Assembly (NCBI GenBank): GCA_937124965.1 | Contig: CAKZLB010000074.1 | Coordinates: 82,585-146,584, forward strand | Length of the DNA stretch: 64,000 bases | Reading direction: 5' to 3' | DNA from: an uncultured Bacteroidota bacterium | GTDB lineage: Bacteria > Bacteroidota > Bacteroidia > NS11-12g > UBA9320 | Shown here: positions 9,101-16,459 of the stretch, piece by piece | Layout: each line of letters starts with the position of its first letter | Position numbering within the stretch: position 1 is the stretch's first letter | Translations under genes and position numbers: made by a program | The notes under the pieces: generated by a model | Databases searched by the model: none | Seen by the model: only the letters and a program-made list of their open reading frames with translations | Told to the model about the DNA's origin: nothing

Positions 9101-11464
9101 AGAATTTTAAATCAAGGGCCGTATTGCCAAAACGTTGGAGTACAAAACATCAAAGGAATAACGAATACAGATTCGTTTGCACCGACTTCTTACATTAGCA
9201 AACAAGGATTATTTGACCCTATGGCAGTGTCGATAGGTTCTCACAAAATCATTCACATTGTCACCGATACTAAAGGATGTGTTGGTAAAGACTCTACAGC
9301 TATTGTGGTCGATAGTATTCCAGACGCTTCTATTACTCCTGCTGGGCCGTTTTGCATGAATTCTGGAATTCAAAAGATTAATGCAAAATTTCATGTTGGT
9401 GGTACGTTTTACGGTTCTTCATTCATTAGCACACTAGGACAATTTAACCCCATGTCGGCAGGTAAGGGTATTCACCATATTTTATACAGTTTAACGGATA
9501 GTAAGGGTTGTACTGGAGTTGATTCCATTTCTGTCGAAGTTGATACCATTCCTGATGCGCGCATAGTTCCGTTTGATGCGGTTTGTCAGAATAGCGCAGA
9601 TACCCTATTAAAACCGTTGATTAATCCTGGTGGTGTGTTTTCACCAATGGGGTTAGTTGATACCATAGGTCGGATTTCTCCATCTCAAATATCCGTTGGT
9701 TCTCATTTTGTGTATTATACGATTGTAGATGGTAAGGGGTGTAGCGGAACTGATTCCATAGCATTAGTCATAGATTCAATCCCTAATGCAGGTATTCTTG
9801 CAACCAATCCGATTTGTGAAAACGATACGGTTCAGATTATAAAGACCTATAATCCTGGAGGGCTGTTTCGAGTTACGCAGTTTATCGATTCTGTTGGTGC
9901 ATTTAATCCAGGAATTGCCAAAGCAGGAATTCACAAGGTGTATCATTCTATCACCGATTTGAATGGATGTACTGGCGCTGATTCCATAGATATATTCGTT
10001 GACACAATTCCAGACGCATCAATTCTTCAAACGTGGCCGTATTGTGAAAACTCAAACATGGTTAAGCTTTCTACCATTCATTCTGGTGGTGTCTTTTTTC
10101 CAAGTAATCTGGTAGATGCCTCTGGTAATTTCTATCCAAATACAGTTAGATCGGGAATTCACAAAATCTTTCATCAATTTACCGATGGCAATGGTTGTAT
10201 GTCGTTGGATTCTGCAAATGTGGTTGTAGATACGGTTCCAGACGCTGAAATTTTATTTACATGGCCGTTCTGTGAAAATAGTGGTTTGCAAAATATTTCA
10301 GGTGTTACAAATTCTGATAAATTTAGCAGCCCTGGAGCATATATAGATTCGAGCGGTATTTTTGATCCGTCCATTTCTGCAAGTGGTAATCATCCTATTT
10401 ATCATCAGGTTGTAGATGGTAATGGGTGTATTGGATATGATACTGCATATGTTCAAATTGATTCCTTTCCAGATGCTTCATTGTTACAGGTTGGGCTTCT
10501 TTGTAATGATACAGTTGACATTCAATTACAGCCAGTTCACAATAATGGAGGTGTTTTCTCTCCAGCAACATTTGTGTCGTCATCTGGTTTATTTTCGGCA
10601 TCAAGTCTGAACCCTGGAATTTATAAAGTCACATATACATTTAGTGATGGTAACGGTTGTATAAGTTCAGACTCTATGGATATTGAGGTATTGCGAATAC
10701 CTACAAATAAAATCTCATTAAGTGCAGATGAAGGTTGTGAACCATTGCTTGTTACTTTTGCGACAACGCAAGAAGATCAGCTAACATGGATTATTGATGG
10801 TAAGAATTATTCGGATACGGCATTATCAATCGTTTTCACAAGCGGGTTATATCCAATAAATCTGCAGACTTCTACAAACCGAGGTTGTCAACAAAGCATT
10901 GATACCTCACTTATGGTTCATCCGAAACCATTCTCGTTGTTTGATTATCAACCAAAAACCATTTATGAAATAGATGGCAAGGTCACGTTTGAAGATCAAT
11001 CGACTTCAAACATACAGCAATGGATTTGGGATTTTGATAATGGAGACACAAGTCATGCTTCCAACCCCGTTTACACTTTTGAAAATGCAGGCGATTATGA
11101 AACTCAGCTTATTGTTTTCAATGAATTTGGTTGTTCTGATACTTCGATTCAAAATCTAATTGTTTTAGATAATGGAATGGCTCCGGCAAACAAACTTTTG
11201 GTTATGATACCTACAGCCTTTTCTCCTAATAACGATGGTAATAATGACGAATTCAGAATAGTAAGTTTAGGAGCTGCACGAGGGTCTTATAAGATTTTCA
11301 ATCGTTGGGGTGAAAAACTATTTGAGGGAGATATTTCTGAAAGCTGGAAACCGAATGTTGAAGAACTAGATGCTTTTATGGGTACATATCTCTATCTTAT
11401 TTCCGTTTTTGATAATGATGGTAAAGAGCACACGTATGAAGGGTATGTGGTACTTGTGCAATAG
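134..11464 (+). CDS. Giant repeat-rich surface adhesin with T9SS gliding-type C-terminal domain
   Basis: The ATG at 134 is chosen because it begins a clean signal peptide (MNSRWMIWCTLVALLFTSQ..A); the frame opens ten codons earlier at a TTG. The product is about 3776 residues. Residues 1-1240 and 1400-1700 hold at least seven beta-sandwich-like modules, each ending in a C-x-x-PG-x-Y-x-x-x-V motif (for example CLDPGWYMIQV, CLPPGNYAIQV). Two related NxSFE domains lie near 1243-1400 and 1851-2010, a PKD domain near 1710-1790, a LamG/concanavalin-like domain near 2107-2236, about fifteen 77-residue tandem repeats at 2375-3520, two PKD-like domains at 3523-3680, and a CHU_C/gliding-motility C-terminal domain at 3691-3776 (PTAFSPNNDGNNDEF, IFNRWGEKLF, GTYLYLI). 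Such proteins are exported by the type IX system and displayed on the cell surface, as adhesins in some cases. Ligand unknown. Confidence 0.9.
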   Translation: MNSRWMIWCTLVALLFTSQKIKAITPNDSCSNAIVIKLNNRDLGIGTFLSDTIDIDSATIESGEYFANSLSSAGLDDKSIWYKFYVPVRRGVNVKLSQVGSSIGTYDCGFTTYYSESCLPGTSEASKSRISALNQFGNSYYPCLDPGWYMIQVSTKSSVNGKVFVEITTSYPYQNSSVSNAKYDVPSNAYYFGNTVIGAKGSQTKFVKTDYGCYTIDDSSEYCSDSKLGKDSLKYSQSGWYVFNAKNKADNSQIKISNLDCKYYDIDTFVYRLFKGDCRSSVSSLQQIEEKVVNWKDDACDASCDEIVFDYTCQFDSGVYYTIQLIFKEDVQDEILVRLSDQTGNYTKQNGQPMSSSSANLGVLNSNSNSNFSFTCDHVISNNACGTVNNSSISIGNYNYNLAQWYHFELKQTSNVAVAARSLTGGSTKELSLLALRIFADTITSNCSDISENNLIYSGSASASLTCLPPGNYAIQVLGSDTIPKLYECHGSATIGGDFRLQVNPSPMPDRSHFSLYTADGADSVNHLDPLPNYSQITASADTVACSNTILPGQSCDSSYKKAIYRVFTIGDSDNNGTVDSGMISYSYRSSNLNRFYKGNVFGLRSSQSIQSYPDTLAGLKSYTDCITSTTGTMDVCLEPGTYTHVAFFDQSDVGSVSEPRMTFYHHQTRFSDPASAEFLDSLSSIDYVAGAYDTFSCSENPTTIDGYYCGKRNTFHVFYVDSPCVVTLTGGHWYSLFSGDVRQGISGLKLFDDGQDWSGIYNSKTSEDCYPLTPGYYTVVVSNNTNIDYTSNRNNSNSSGLYTSRHRVIVTTRKSTANINNYNRPWRAANLDTLINGSKPLDYASDYGNNGMQLTLAKFNLPTVIIDCDPDSSIGHFPDSLKCNPLATDFVYYTFNLEHNAYVKLVSDFNFQVRDGGEWNVQLYPFDIKQNPNILYGSNPPPIQDCNYNPNFVEFCYLPAGSYTIVYMCKRTTGRATSIKPQLYIDRVFRSRFDHAKNAYDFGAIPGDNQYHDGAVNDVHPSDTTLPPSHDYFTCRTGAALSDPNKNSCSLNNTTNPLIYSGGDSAVIYPYDSAMISRPSGSKYDPWKSSRRNLWYSFVINGKGTAYLQLNGLTSSAAGIQSSVSNNFCFSVFKSDASGSQTLAQLYANGALDSTQTDGLEEVNLTDYGSSGLIKYFSLESCERAVPTRYYVLVDVDDYFKSSMVNSNVWMEIKYDSVDLDDTRYDYYSSANTINGFNDQNSLLNASFEDNDFWTTSNGNWELRSSSITGISGRVLYAYSSGLGSGPFSIYQTVDLGSAASVSGSASISGHFSGSIQTGNESTPDEGRYRLVFYNNTNQPIDSIISTWQSSTTWMSLDSSFIIPSGAVRMNVFLEAKNNGANSRANVYFDEWKFRLISSKPEISSELSHDFLYRGDSTVFAGSTHDLTDSYHGYYSTNNCFSEAASVWYKTTIHNSGYLHYNMKRSYLSNGTLKEEVVNSVDRIRVYESIVDGDSLSGLTYRDPGNQTSGKYRDEMGGNAKRICVNPGTYYIQLNKCKYGDCSDVVFPQIVFEKQSGDMCGDAADIILDTFETQSAELAIDCHSMGESFGEDGTDLACLSGPYGYKSTWFSVTYEDTAKADIEFTLTENTTASSDQIQLRAFYGDCNSLTPVTCNSDALTTFELECVRNGTYTIQVVTPESAIGEIKLQAQSVANTNSSCIPQDPNRVIANFDYQISCPENSIEFLNRSSRGDSIEYTWYFGRTQDSSQMVNPFYTFPELDSAAHYTVTLVAENIQHNTADTVVKTVLVPRGNRSVILTNDTLLCEGDSVLLTGRLNYGTGIWRNGSTDSQQYATRTGLYVYRVFNPGSYLRNGSFEVQPSSSNGWTINSGNWRNSNNAGYEPQDSQYVTYAQHSSNAASLLEMYQDLDLSSYSSQVDSLQMVISISGLIRGYEDYADGGSFVLEFLNSSGGKIDDYSSRNHQGDFWQFYETRQLVPSGTRKLRLKLISEKNNTTSRTSYVFFDGFKIELQSGCPTADSVNVHIFKNPDVSLPEESIFCKNDSIELKPTISYDVPYLVNDSTEVSTTGTLTGDAVESMFNYISLAEDDGDRGYIDWEDTSNLTSSDTIFASFDYYLSGNDNDYLWLYAFNTSRPVAYASRTNGTTLTIQQGFRDQITLYQNGYYRYRSYPGFSLPKGQWVNIRCEYINGKLYLYFDDKLVFDYSISVAANKGSMFGISAFSDGASYRIKNVMISNHNPQLLIEPDLSTLDHSFSWSDGDTSLNRFVSDSIMLSFSVTNEFGCKSNLDTTLVDTKYQYTDLISDDVVGVCDQLDTFQLDPPISNGKYVGNNAVLSDGSIVVGVSPYTKQEVYFEATDTFGCLFRDTAFYRLDTIPKLSIYSTNNLCFNSDTIHVSSNYTDGFFFGGNYIDSAGVFNPTQTDSLSNKVYFTNNDSICSATDSMNVIVYQPEGFQMPNYNDICLNAGTTTLSKPTANGHFYGTASYIDSAASFDPLTAGIGNHKIYYVNHDTNGCFNTDSTTITVLSLPDASIKSAGPFCENSGLQQLSGLNNTGVFTATSYLNKNGEFSPANAGAGSFKIFHSYTDTNGCTSLDSAIIDVDTIPVVTLTNPGAICQNGSSFTIQTGTNNSGTFSSKGYLTTGGVFSPSNASVGLNNVVYSFTDGKGCTAGDSILVRVDSIPNASITAAGPFCQNDGSNRLIPAVNSGGYFFSNVSIDSNGRFTTDSLNVGSNQFYYSFTDGNGCRNVDSILVQIDSIPDASIINPGSFCMEDDTVTLRGAVNTGTFVATSYLSVSGLFNPDTAGVGRHIIYHTRTDGNSCTNTDSLELVVNGLPDASIKAAGPFCANEGAKKLVGNVNTGGSFTSTNYLDSNGNFYPQKSGSGSFTVYYTFMDTTRCFNTDSTTITIDSIPDASIVPSGPFCQNANAVKILPKINSGGFFSKTKYIDSVGIFKPDSTQVGANKVFYHFTDGKGCSNTDSIKVIIDSIPDARILNQGPYCQNVGVQNIKGITNTDSFAPTSYISKQGLFDPMAVSIGSHKIIHIVTDTKGCVGKDSTAIVVDSIPDASITPAGPFCMNSGIQKINAKFHVGGTFYGSSFISTLGQFNPMSAGKGIHHILYSLTDSKGCTGVDSISVEVDTIPDARIVPFDAVCQNSADTLLKPLINPGGVFSPMGLVDTIGRISPSQISVGSHFVYYTIVDGKGCSGTDSIALVIDSIPNAGILATNPICENDTVQIIKTYNPGGLFRVTQFIDSVGAFNPGIAKAGIHKVYHSITDLNGCTGADSIDIFVDTIPDASILQTWPYCENSNMVKLSTIHSGGVFFPSNLVDASGNFYPNTVRSGIHKIFHQFTDGNGCMSLDSANVVVDTVPDAEILFTWPFCENSGLQNISGVTNSDKFSSPGAYIDSSGIFDPSISASGNHPIYHQVVDGNGCIGYDTAYVQIDSFPDASLLQVGLLCNDTVDIQLQPVHNNGGVFSPATFVSSSGLFSASSLNPGIYKVTYTFSDGNGCISSDSMDIEVLRIPTNKISLSADEGCEPLLVTFATTQEDQLTWIIDGKNYSDTALSIVFTSGLYPINLQTSTNRGCQQSIDTSLMVHPKPFSLFDYQPKTIYEIDGKVTFEDQSTSNIQQWIWDFDNGDTSHASNPVYTFENAGDYETQLIVFNEFGCSDTSIQNLIVLDNGMAPANKLLVMIPTAFSPNNDGNNDEFRIVSLGAARGSYKIFNRWGEKLFEGDISESWKPNVEELDAFMGTYLYLISVFDNDGKEHTYEGYVVLVQ
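7255..10690 (+). repeat. About fifteen tandem 77-codon repeats inside the adhesin gene
   Basis: Repeats of about 228-231 bp encode a module of the form DASI-x-x-AGPFC-x-N-x-G, then GGxF-x-x-x-x-YIDS-x-GxFxP, then TDGNGC-x-x-x-DS and V-x-DSIP. Each has two conserved cysteines, one in PFC and one in NGC. Copies differ in sequence, so they are old or diversifying rather than freshly amplified. The first two are the most degenerate. They probably form a stalk of stacked beta domains, each perhaps held by a disulfide. Confidence 0.9.
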
Positions 11465-11518
11465 TGTTTTTAACAAGAATGTATTGATATAGACTGGTCA
11501 TGGTCAAAATCAATTAGT

Positions 11519-11546
11519 AATTCCATGATCGATTGATCATGGAATT
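11519..11546. terminator. Perfect 12-bp hairpin between convergent genes
   Basis: AATTCCATGATC pairs perfectly with GATCATGGAATT across the loop GATT. It lies 55 bp after the adhesin stop and 72 bp before the convergent lipoprotein stop, so it may end transcription from both sides. There is no T run, so intrinsic termination is not certain. Confidence 0.5.
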
Positions 11547-11617
11547 GAGAATAACGTTTATAACCGCCTACCAGCCACAATTTTGCCTTATAGCACAGTG
11601 AAATAGGCTTAATAATT

Positions 11618-12010
11618 TTACTGTTTCGCAGCGGTCCAACCGCCAGTAATTCCAGTCCCCTTATTGTGATAGGTGCCAGACGCGTATAGTTCGCCCATTG
11701 TACCTATAAAATCAGTACCAATACTTGTTGTAGTATTTTCAAATACTCCCTCTTCAGAAACTGTTCCTGTAATTTGAAAGTTAGCACTTGTGCTATTAGA
11801 GTATCCAGTTCCGGTTAACTTTCCGTTGTTGTCAATAGTTATTGATATGGTACCTGTATCGTCACCATCATAGGTTCCTTCCCAATCACCGTCGTATTTG
11901 TAGGTGTCTTGTACAGTATCATCTGGTGTAACTGTTGGTTCGTCGTCATCACACGAAATTGCAAAAATGGATAAAGCTACTAGTAAGAATAATGAGTTAA
12001 AATATTTCAT
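11618..12010 (-). CDS. Small lipoprotein with lipocalin-like beta pattern
   Basis: 130 residues. It begins with a lipoprotein signal (MKYFNSLFLLVALSIFAIS then Cys-DDDEPTVTP), so it should be anchored in the outer membrane. The rest is a short run of predicted beta strands with many Gly and Thr (GDWEGTYDGDDTGTISITID, GTGITGGWTAAKQ). This resembles the small GxWxGTY lipocalin-like or META-like lipoproteins of Bacteroidota. No catalytic residues are recognised. It is the distal member of a minus-strand lipoprotein group with 12072-13157 and 13319-14044. Function unknown. Confidence 0.75.
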   Translation of the reverse strand: MKYFNSLFLLVALSIFAISCDDDEPTVTPDDTVQDTYKYDGDWEGTYDGDDTGTISITIDNNGKLTGTGYSNSTSANFQITGTVSEEGVFENTTTSIGTDFIGTMGELYASGTYHNKGTGITGGWTAAKQ

Positions 12011-12071
12011 AGGGTGTTTTTGTCAAATATACGTGGATATGTTCATTTGTCATATCGTTGTGTAAACCAAC

Positions 12072-13157
12072 TTAAAGTCGTTTTCGCCATATTTTACCGT
12101 CATTTACGAACATATACAGATAGGTATTGTTAAAAACAGGCTCAAGAGAAATGATATCATGCTGAATACCATTACTAGGCCAATCACGTTTGAGTCTGAA
12201 ATCATACTTCAATATCGTGGCAAATGTATTTGAGGTAGTATTTAAGACAGAGTAGCTTTCTGAGGTCCAAAAACTAGTCAGATAATTCGTATCATTAATA
12301 ATGTAAAGCCATTGATGTGAATCAAAATAAGGAGCCTCCTTGACAACAGAAGATATCTTTGTATCGAAGTCATATTTCGAGACTTTACCAGAATTTAGAT
12401 AATACATGATGTGATCATTAATAAAATGAAAATTTCTCATATCGTTTTTTAAAAACCTACAAGGGAAGACCGCAGAATCCGTTATACCTGATGCTAAGTA
12501 TCGATAAATTTTTAAGATATTTTCCTTCGTTTTAAACGTGTAACTCGTTTCACCTATTTTAAAATCTACTCGTGGGCCTTGGAAACTTGATGAGTTAATT
12601 GAATATCCATCAAATTTCGGATTAAAAGCATAGTGCAGAGTTGTGGCCGCAAAGTTTGAATCAAACTTCATTACGTCGAGATAGACGCTATCACTATTTG
12701 CATAAAAGTCTAGTAAGACAGAAGAATCAATTGATTGAACTACTTTAAAACTGTTACCGGCATCCGTTGTCTTCCAAATGGTGATAGTTTCGTGTGTCTT
12801 AGTATCGTTTGCTTCATCTACCCTCAATAGATAACCCGTTTTATCATCTGTAAACGTATAGGCATCTATTGACTGTGGACCAATGATATCCCAAGTCTTG
12901 CAGCTGTCAGTTGATCTATATAATTGTTTGTTTTTTAAAGTAACCATGGCATTTCCGTCATCAAGAATTTGCATGTCAGTTGTTGCGGGCCAATCAGAGT
13001 CAAACAACTCCCAGCCAACAGAAATGTTTTCTGAAGTGTTAGTGACATCTGGTTCCTCAACCGTTGGTGTTACAACCTCCTTTTCGCAACCCCAAAAGAT
13101 CAAAATAGTAAAGCAAAGGATGGATAAAAGACTAAAATATCTAGTTGGTTTCTTCAT
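12072..13157 (-). CDS. Beta-propeller (BNR/Asp-box) lipoprotein
   Basis: The ATG at 13157 is preferred because it starts a lipoprotein signal (MKKPTRYFSLLSILCFTILIFWG-C-EKEV); an in-frame ATG 54 bp earlier adds a tail without signal character. The 361-residue product has two Asp-box-like motifs, STDSCKTW and TTDAGNSF, as found in sialidase/photosystem-assembly-like propellers. The likely fold is a surface beta-propeller that binds a protein or glycan. No enzyme motif is seen. A short fragment of a paralogue lies at the left edge of the window. Confidence 0.75.
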   Translation of the reverse strand: MKKPTRYFSLLSILCFTILIFWGCEKEVVTPTVEEPDVTNTSENISVGWELFDSDWPATTDMQILDDGNAMVTLKNKQLYRSTDSCKTWDIIGPQSIDAYTFTDDKTGYLLRVDEANDTKTHETITIWKTTDAGNSFKVVQSIDSSVLLDFYANSDSVYLDVMKFDSNFAATTLHYAFNPKFDGYSINSSSFQGPRVDFKIGETSYTFKTKENILKIYRYLASGITDSAVFPCRFLKNDMRNFHFINDHIMYYLNSGKVSKYDFDTKISSVVKEAPYFDSHQWLYIINDTNYLTSFWTSESYSVLNTTSNTFATILKYDFRLKRDWPSNGIQHDIISLEPVFNNTYLYMFVNDGKIWRKRL

Positions 13158-13318
13158 ATAGTCGGTTGATATTAGAAGACGGAAGTTCGGAAACTTGCAG
13201 TATTTATCCAAATACGCATTAGGACACGAAGTTTATTATTCCTTACGTTGGGAGAATCGACAACAGTAATTGTTGTGTAACTACACCCTAACATTTACAA
13301 TTTTTTTAGCGTGTGAGC

Positions 13319-14044
13319 TTATTCTCCAAATACCTTCTGAAGAATATCATTCACTCGGTGTGATGCTTTGGTTCGTATATTTTCTTCCTCGATGGAAACT
13401 TTGACAAACAGACCATCAAGTGCCTTTTTGGTTGTGTGCTCCGTCAACGAATTAGAAGTTACTTTTGGAAATAGTACACCGTTTAAAGACGCTGTATTGT
13501 ATGCGTTGATTAAGTCAGAATAAGCGCTTTCAGCAGAAATATTCCCGACCAACTTTTTGTTGAGTGACGTGCTAATTTTAGGTTGAAAAGCAGCCGTCAA
13601 TTCTGCGGTCGTATTGCTTTTTAAATATTCCGTTGCTGCATCATTTTCGCCATTTAATATGGCAAATCCGTCTGCGATATCGATATCAGTAATTGCAGAC
13701 ACAAAAATATCTTTTGCTTCGGGAGCTGCGTCTTCGGCAGAACGGTTGATGGCTTCAATGGTTTTTTCAATCAACAAATTCCCACCTGGAACTTTTGCAA
13801 TGTTTGTAACAATCACCGAAGCTTCATCAGGTAGAATTATTTTTACTAAATCATCTCCTAGATACCCATTTACTGCAGATAAAACAGTGACGGATGTATC
13901 TGTCCCAACGGTAAGTGCTGATTTTAATCCCTCAACGACCTCTTGTTCTGAAAGTCCTGTTTCCTCCAACACTTCTGTCAACTCATCACATGATGTTGAA
14001 AATAAGGAAATGATAAATATGGCTGCGATTACTTTTAGTTTCAT
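13319..14044 (-). CDS. DUF4197-like lipoprotein
   Basis: 241 residues. A lipoprotein signal ends at Cys19 (MKLKVIAAIFIISLFSTS-C-DEL). The mature part matches the general pattern of DUF4197: an EQEVVEGLKSAL segment, VKIILPDE, a central INRSAEDAAPEAKDIF, and a C-terminal TTKKALDGLFVKVSIEEENIR. The family is widespread in Bacteroidota and Proteobacteria and its role is unknown. No membrane segment other than the signal is present. Recognition is from memory of the family pattern. Confidence 0.8.
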   Translation of the reverse strand: MKLKVIAAIFIISLFSTSCDELTEVLEETGLSEQEVVEGLKSALTVGTDTSVTVLSAVNGYLGDDLVKIILPDEASVIVTNIAKVPGGNLLIEKTIEAINRSAEDAAPEAKDIFVSAITDIDIADGFAILNGENDAATEYLKSNTTAELTAAFQPKISTSLNKKLVGNISAESAYSDLINAYNTASLNGVLFPKVTSNSLTEHTTKKALDGLFVKVSIEEENIRTKASHRVNDILQKVFGE

Positions 14045-14131
14045 AACGATTTTTCAGATTATGCAAAGCTAATAATATGAGTAACCTAATCAATGTATTT
14101 TCCATGGTGAAGCTTTGAACATACATAGTTA

Positions 14132-14335
14132 CTATACACATACCATCGCTTCACGATATTCAAGTTGGACAGGGAAGATTTTTCGGATGAATTGTTGGAC
14201 TTTGTCGCTGCTAGTTAATTTGGCAATAGGAACATTTTTGTTTGGAGAATAGCTTGCTGTTAATTCAGCAATGTGTGTGATGCTTTCTGTTTTAATGTCT
14301 GATGTTAATTTACTGTAAGTCATAAGATTTCTCAA
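14132..14335 (-). pseudogene. Truncated radC N-terminal fragment
   Basis: The 67 codons match the first 67 residues of the radC-like gene at 25689-26180 with few changes (both contain KVQQFIRKIFPVQLEYREAMVCV). The reading then stops at a TAG where the intact copy continues YLNRAN. The metal-binding JAMM part is missing, so the product should be inactive. The hairpin over the start codon seen at the intact gene is also kept here (14330-14370). It is a partial duplicate of the mobile-element radC region. Confidence 0.85.
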
Positions 14336-14488
14336 TTTGCTATTAAAGAGCGGGAGCGAATTGAGAAATTGGAAGTTATAAGAATCTTAAATCATGATAA
14401 TTAGAATGGATAGGCAACAAGGAATTAAAGGCCTAAAACAAGATTTTTATAATTCTTGGTTCTTCATATGTACGACTTAAGGTAATTG

Positions 14489-14502
14489 TATCTTTTTAGA
14501 TA
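14489..14502. promoter_or_regulatory. TATCTTTTTAGATA promoter-like dyad, copy 1
   Basis: TATCT and AGATA form an inverted repeat, followed by TTGTC, upstream of the lipoprotein gene at 14557. The same box occurs at 42749-42762 and nearly so at 26342-26355. TATCTTTT also resembles the Bacteroidota -7 element TAnnTTTG. It may be a promoter or an operator. The three sites share the flanking word TTGTATCTTTT. Confidence 0.4.
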
Positions 14503-14556
14503 TTGTCGTTAAGCATTTTATTGCTGATCTTTGGATATTATCAATTTTAAGACCAA

Positions 14557-15192
14557 ATGAATAAACTTTCTATAGTAATCATTTTAACAGCTTGCATAGG
14601 TTTAATACAAAGCTGTAAAGATGACGATTCCACTTGCACGAAAATTGTCTATGACTTTAAACCTTCTTTAGAAACGTATAGGCAGTCTTTTGATAACATA
14701 GATTCCATGATCTATAAAAGGGAGCGCTATGGCAAAGTTGATACGGTATTTTACGTTCGTGATACAATCATTGATGATTTTATCGTGTCACCAGATTGCC
14801 CAGATTATAATAGAGACTTTCAAAGAAAATCTATTCGTTACAAAAGCTTTTCAGATGAAGAACTTGTAATAGAAATGCTACAAATTTCCACTGGATGTAT
14901 CATGAATACATTCATTAGAAATAAAATTCTTTTTACAAGTGCTAATTACCTTGACAGTTCAATTTTTCTTAAGACTGGTAATTTTACCAATTGTAATATT
15001 AGCACTGATGGTCTGAATGCTTACAATTATGTTCCTGGTTATTCGGAAAAGGTCATAATTAAAGGAGATATTGATATTGATGAGTTCGGGCAACCAACTT
15101 CTCGATCTTATTTTAACCTAAAGCATGGGCTGGTATTTATTTCATTGTATGAAAATACAGATTCACTTTTAACCTATCAACGAATATTATGA
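14557..15192 (+). CDS. Lipoprotein of the duplicated pair family, copy 1
   Basis: 211 residues. A lipoprotein signal is followed by Cys-KDDDSTC. It is closely similar to 26411-27043 (shared SFENIDSMIYKRER-like, KVDTV, SPDCPD and CIMNTFIRNKILFTSA blocks), and more distantly to 31496-32143 and 32201-32830. All four end in TYQRIL or TFQRIL. The TGA overlaps the ATG of the next gene, so translation of the pair is probably coupled. It should sit on the inner leaflet of the outer membrane or on the surface. No known domain is recognised and the role is unknown. Confidence 0.75.
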   Translation: MNKLSIVIILTACIGLIQSCKDDDSTCTKIVYDFKPSLETYRQSFDNIDSMIYKRERYGKVDTVFYVRDTIIDDFIVSPDCPDYNRDFQRKSIRYKSFSDEELVIEMLQISTGCIMNTFIRNKILFTSANYLDSSIFLKTGNFTNCNISTDGLNAYNYVPGYSEKVIIKGDIDIDEFGQPTSRSYFNLKHGLVFISLYENTDSLLTYQRIL

Positions 15193-15701
15193 AAAATCAA
15201 ATCAAGCTAATCGTTTTTACTTTACTACTTTTACTTTCGTCATTCTCATATGCTCAAAACCGAAAAAGTTGGGACAATCAAAAAGCTGCTAAACATGGTG
15301 TCTTTATAAAACAATATGAAATTGCAAACAACAAACGCACATTGTCAGGAACAGGTCCAATTCCTTTAACGGTTTGGGATGCTTCAAAGCCTGGATTCTG
15401 TCAGATTGGAAAATTTAACAAACATAACTCTGTTACCAATGAGCCCCAATCTGCAGCAAATACTAACTTACTGATAAAAGTATTCCCAGTTCCAGCAGAA
15501 GGATTAATAAACGTTTTAGTTCAAGGTGCGACAAAAAAGACAAGTACAATAATATATAATTCAATGGGCCAAATTGTCACTGATGAAAAAGTTGGTGATA
15601 ATCTTACGTTAGATATCTCAAGTTTAGTCCCGGGAGTATATTTTGTAAACATTTTTTATTCAAATAACATGATAAAATGTATTCCAATATATGTTAAATA
15701 A
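15189..15701 (+). CDS. Secreted partner protein, internal-deletion form, with T9SS type A tail
   Basis: 170 residues. The first 70 (signal peptide, AQNRKSWDNQKAAKHG, GPIPLTVWDASK) match the N-terminus of the 508-residue protein at 27040-28566. After GF the sequence switches directly to a type A Por secretion tail (IKVFPVPAEGLINVLV..STIIYNSMGQIV..LVPGVYFVNI). This suggests a longer secreted enzyme that has lost its middle. The start codon overlaps the upstream lipoprotein stop (ATGA). As it stands it is probably a small exported protein with no catalytic domain. Confidence 0.7.
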   Translation: MKNQIKLIVFTLLLLLSSFSYAQNRKSWDNQKAAKHGVFIKQYEIANNKRTLSGTGPIPLTVWDASKPGFCQIGKFNKHNSVTNEPQSAANTNLLIKVFPVPAEGLINVLVQGATKKTSTIIYNSMGQIVTDEKVGDNLTLDISSLVPGVYFVNIFYSNNMIKCIPIYVK

Positions 15702-16338
15702 TGCGATTAATCAAAAATGTCAATGTTTAACACTAGTGATAATGCTTGTGTTCTATGCTCAGCTTGGATCATGCCAAACTGATAGTCAATGGGGATTTTC
15801 TGTTGGTGCAAGGGGTAACACATTATCTGAACAGTCGGTATCAGTGTTTAGGGCCCATCCTGTAAACTCTAAATTAAATTTTGATGGTCAAGCATTATCT
15901 GTGTCCTATAATACATCAAAAGCTATATTATTAAATACATCTTTAGCCCAATTTACATTGGCTGGTCTTCACCCAACTCCTCCTTTTAATTTTAAAATAA
16001 AGGTAGGTGATACAGTTTTAAGGGAATCGGAAAATATTGATTTCTCGCTTGGAATAGGGTATAAATTTATATTTCTAAAAAACCATTATTTCTCGATTAT
16101 TGGATCTTTTACTCTAAGGCATACTCGTAGTATGCTTTACGTACATTCTCAGCAAGAAGGGTGGTATTTTGAAAAGTACACTAGACAAGGACTTATAGGA
16201 TTAAATCCAAATATTAGGATAAAACCTGTATCCAAGATTCCAGTGTTTGTAGGATTATCGAGTTTCATATTTCCATTTAATGAAAGGTCAGGTTTCTTGA
16301 ATGAGATTTCATTAACATATCACCTACCTAGACTTTAA
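15691..16338 (+). CDS. Putative outer-membrane beta-barrel protein
   Basis: 215 residues, starting 11 bases inside the end of the previous gene. An N-terminal hydrophobic stretch leads to a possible signal cleavage near GSCQ. The rest alternates short amphipathic strands with turns (WGFSVGARGN, IDFSLGIGYKFIF, YFSIIGSFTLRH, VFVGLSSFIFPF, EISLTYHLPRL) and ends in a strand, as small outer-membrane barrels do. The overlap suggests that it belongs to the operon 14557-16338. No family is recognised. Confidence 0.55.
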   Translation: MLNNAINQKCQCLTLVIMLVFYAQLGSCQTDSQWGFSVGARGNTLSEQSVSVFRAHPVNSKLNFDGQALSVSYNTSKAILLNTSLAQFTLAGLHPTPPFNFKIKVGDTVLRESENIDFSLGIGYKFIFLKNHYFSIIGSFTLRHTRSMLYVHSQQEGWYFEKYTRQGLIGLNPNIRIKPVSKIPVFVGLSSFIFPFNERSGFLNEISLTYHLPRL

Positions 16339-16459
16339 CCATTTTTGATTAATTACGAGAAACCTGAATAGCTATTTAATTATATATCTCTGTAATATTC
16401 AAACAAATGTTAACGCCCCAGCTATCAACTGAAGCGTATATAAATTCAGTAAGTTTCGG

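Noticed and set aside
7255..10690. CRISPR-like or non-coding tandem repeat
   Set aside because: The period is 228-231 bp, always a multiple of three in frame, and copies diverge. It is a protein repeat within the adhesin gene.
13614..14072. Long antisense frame across the DUF4197 gene
   Set aside because: It is a shadow of the lipoprotein gene, which has a signal peptide and family pattern.
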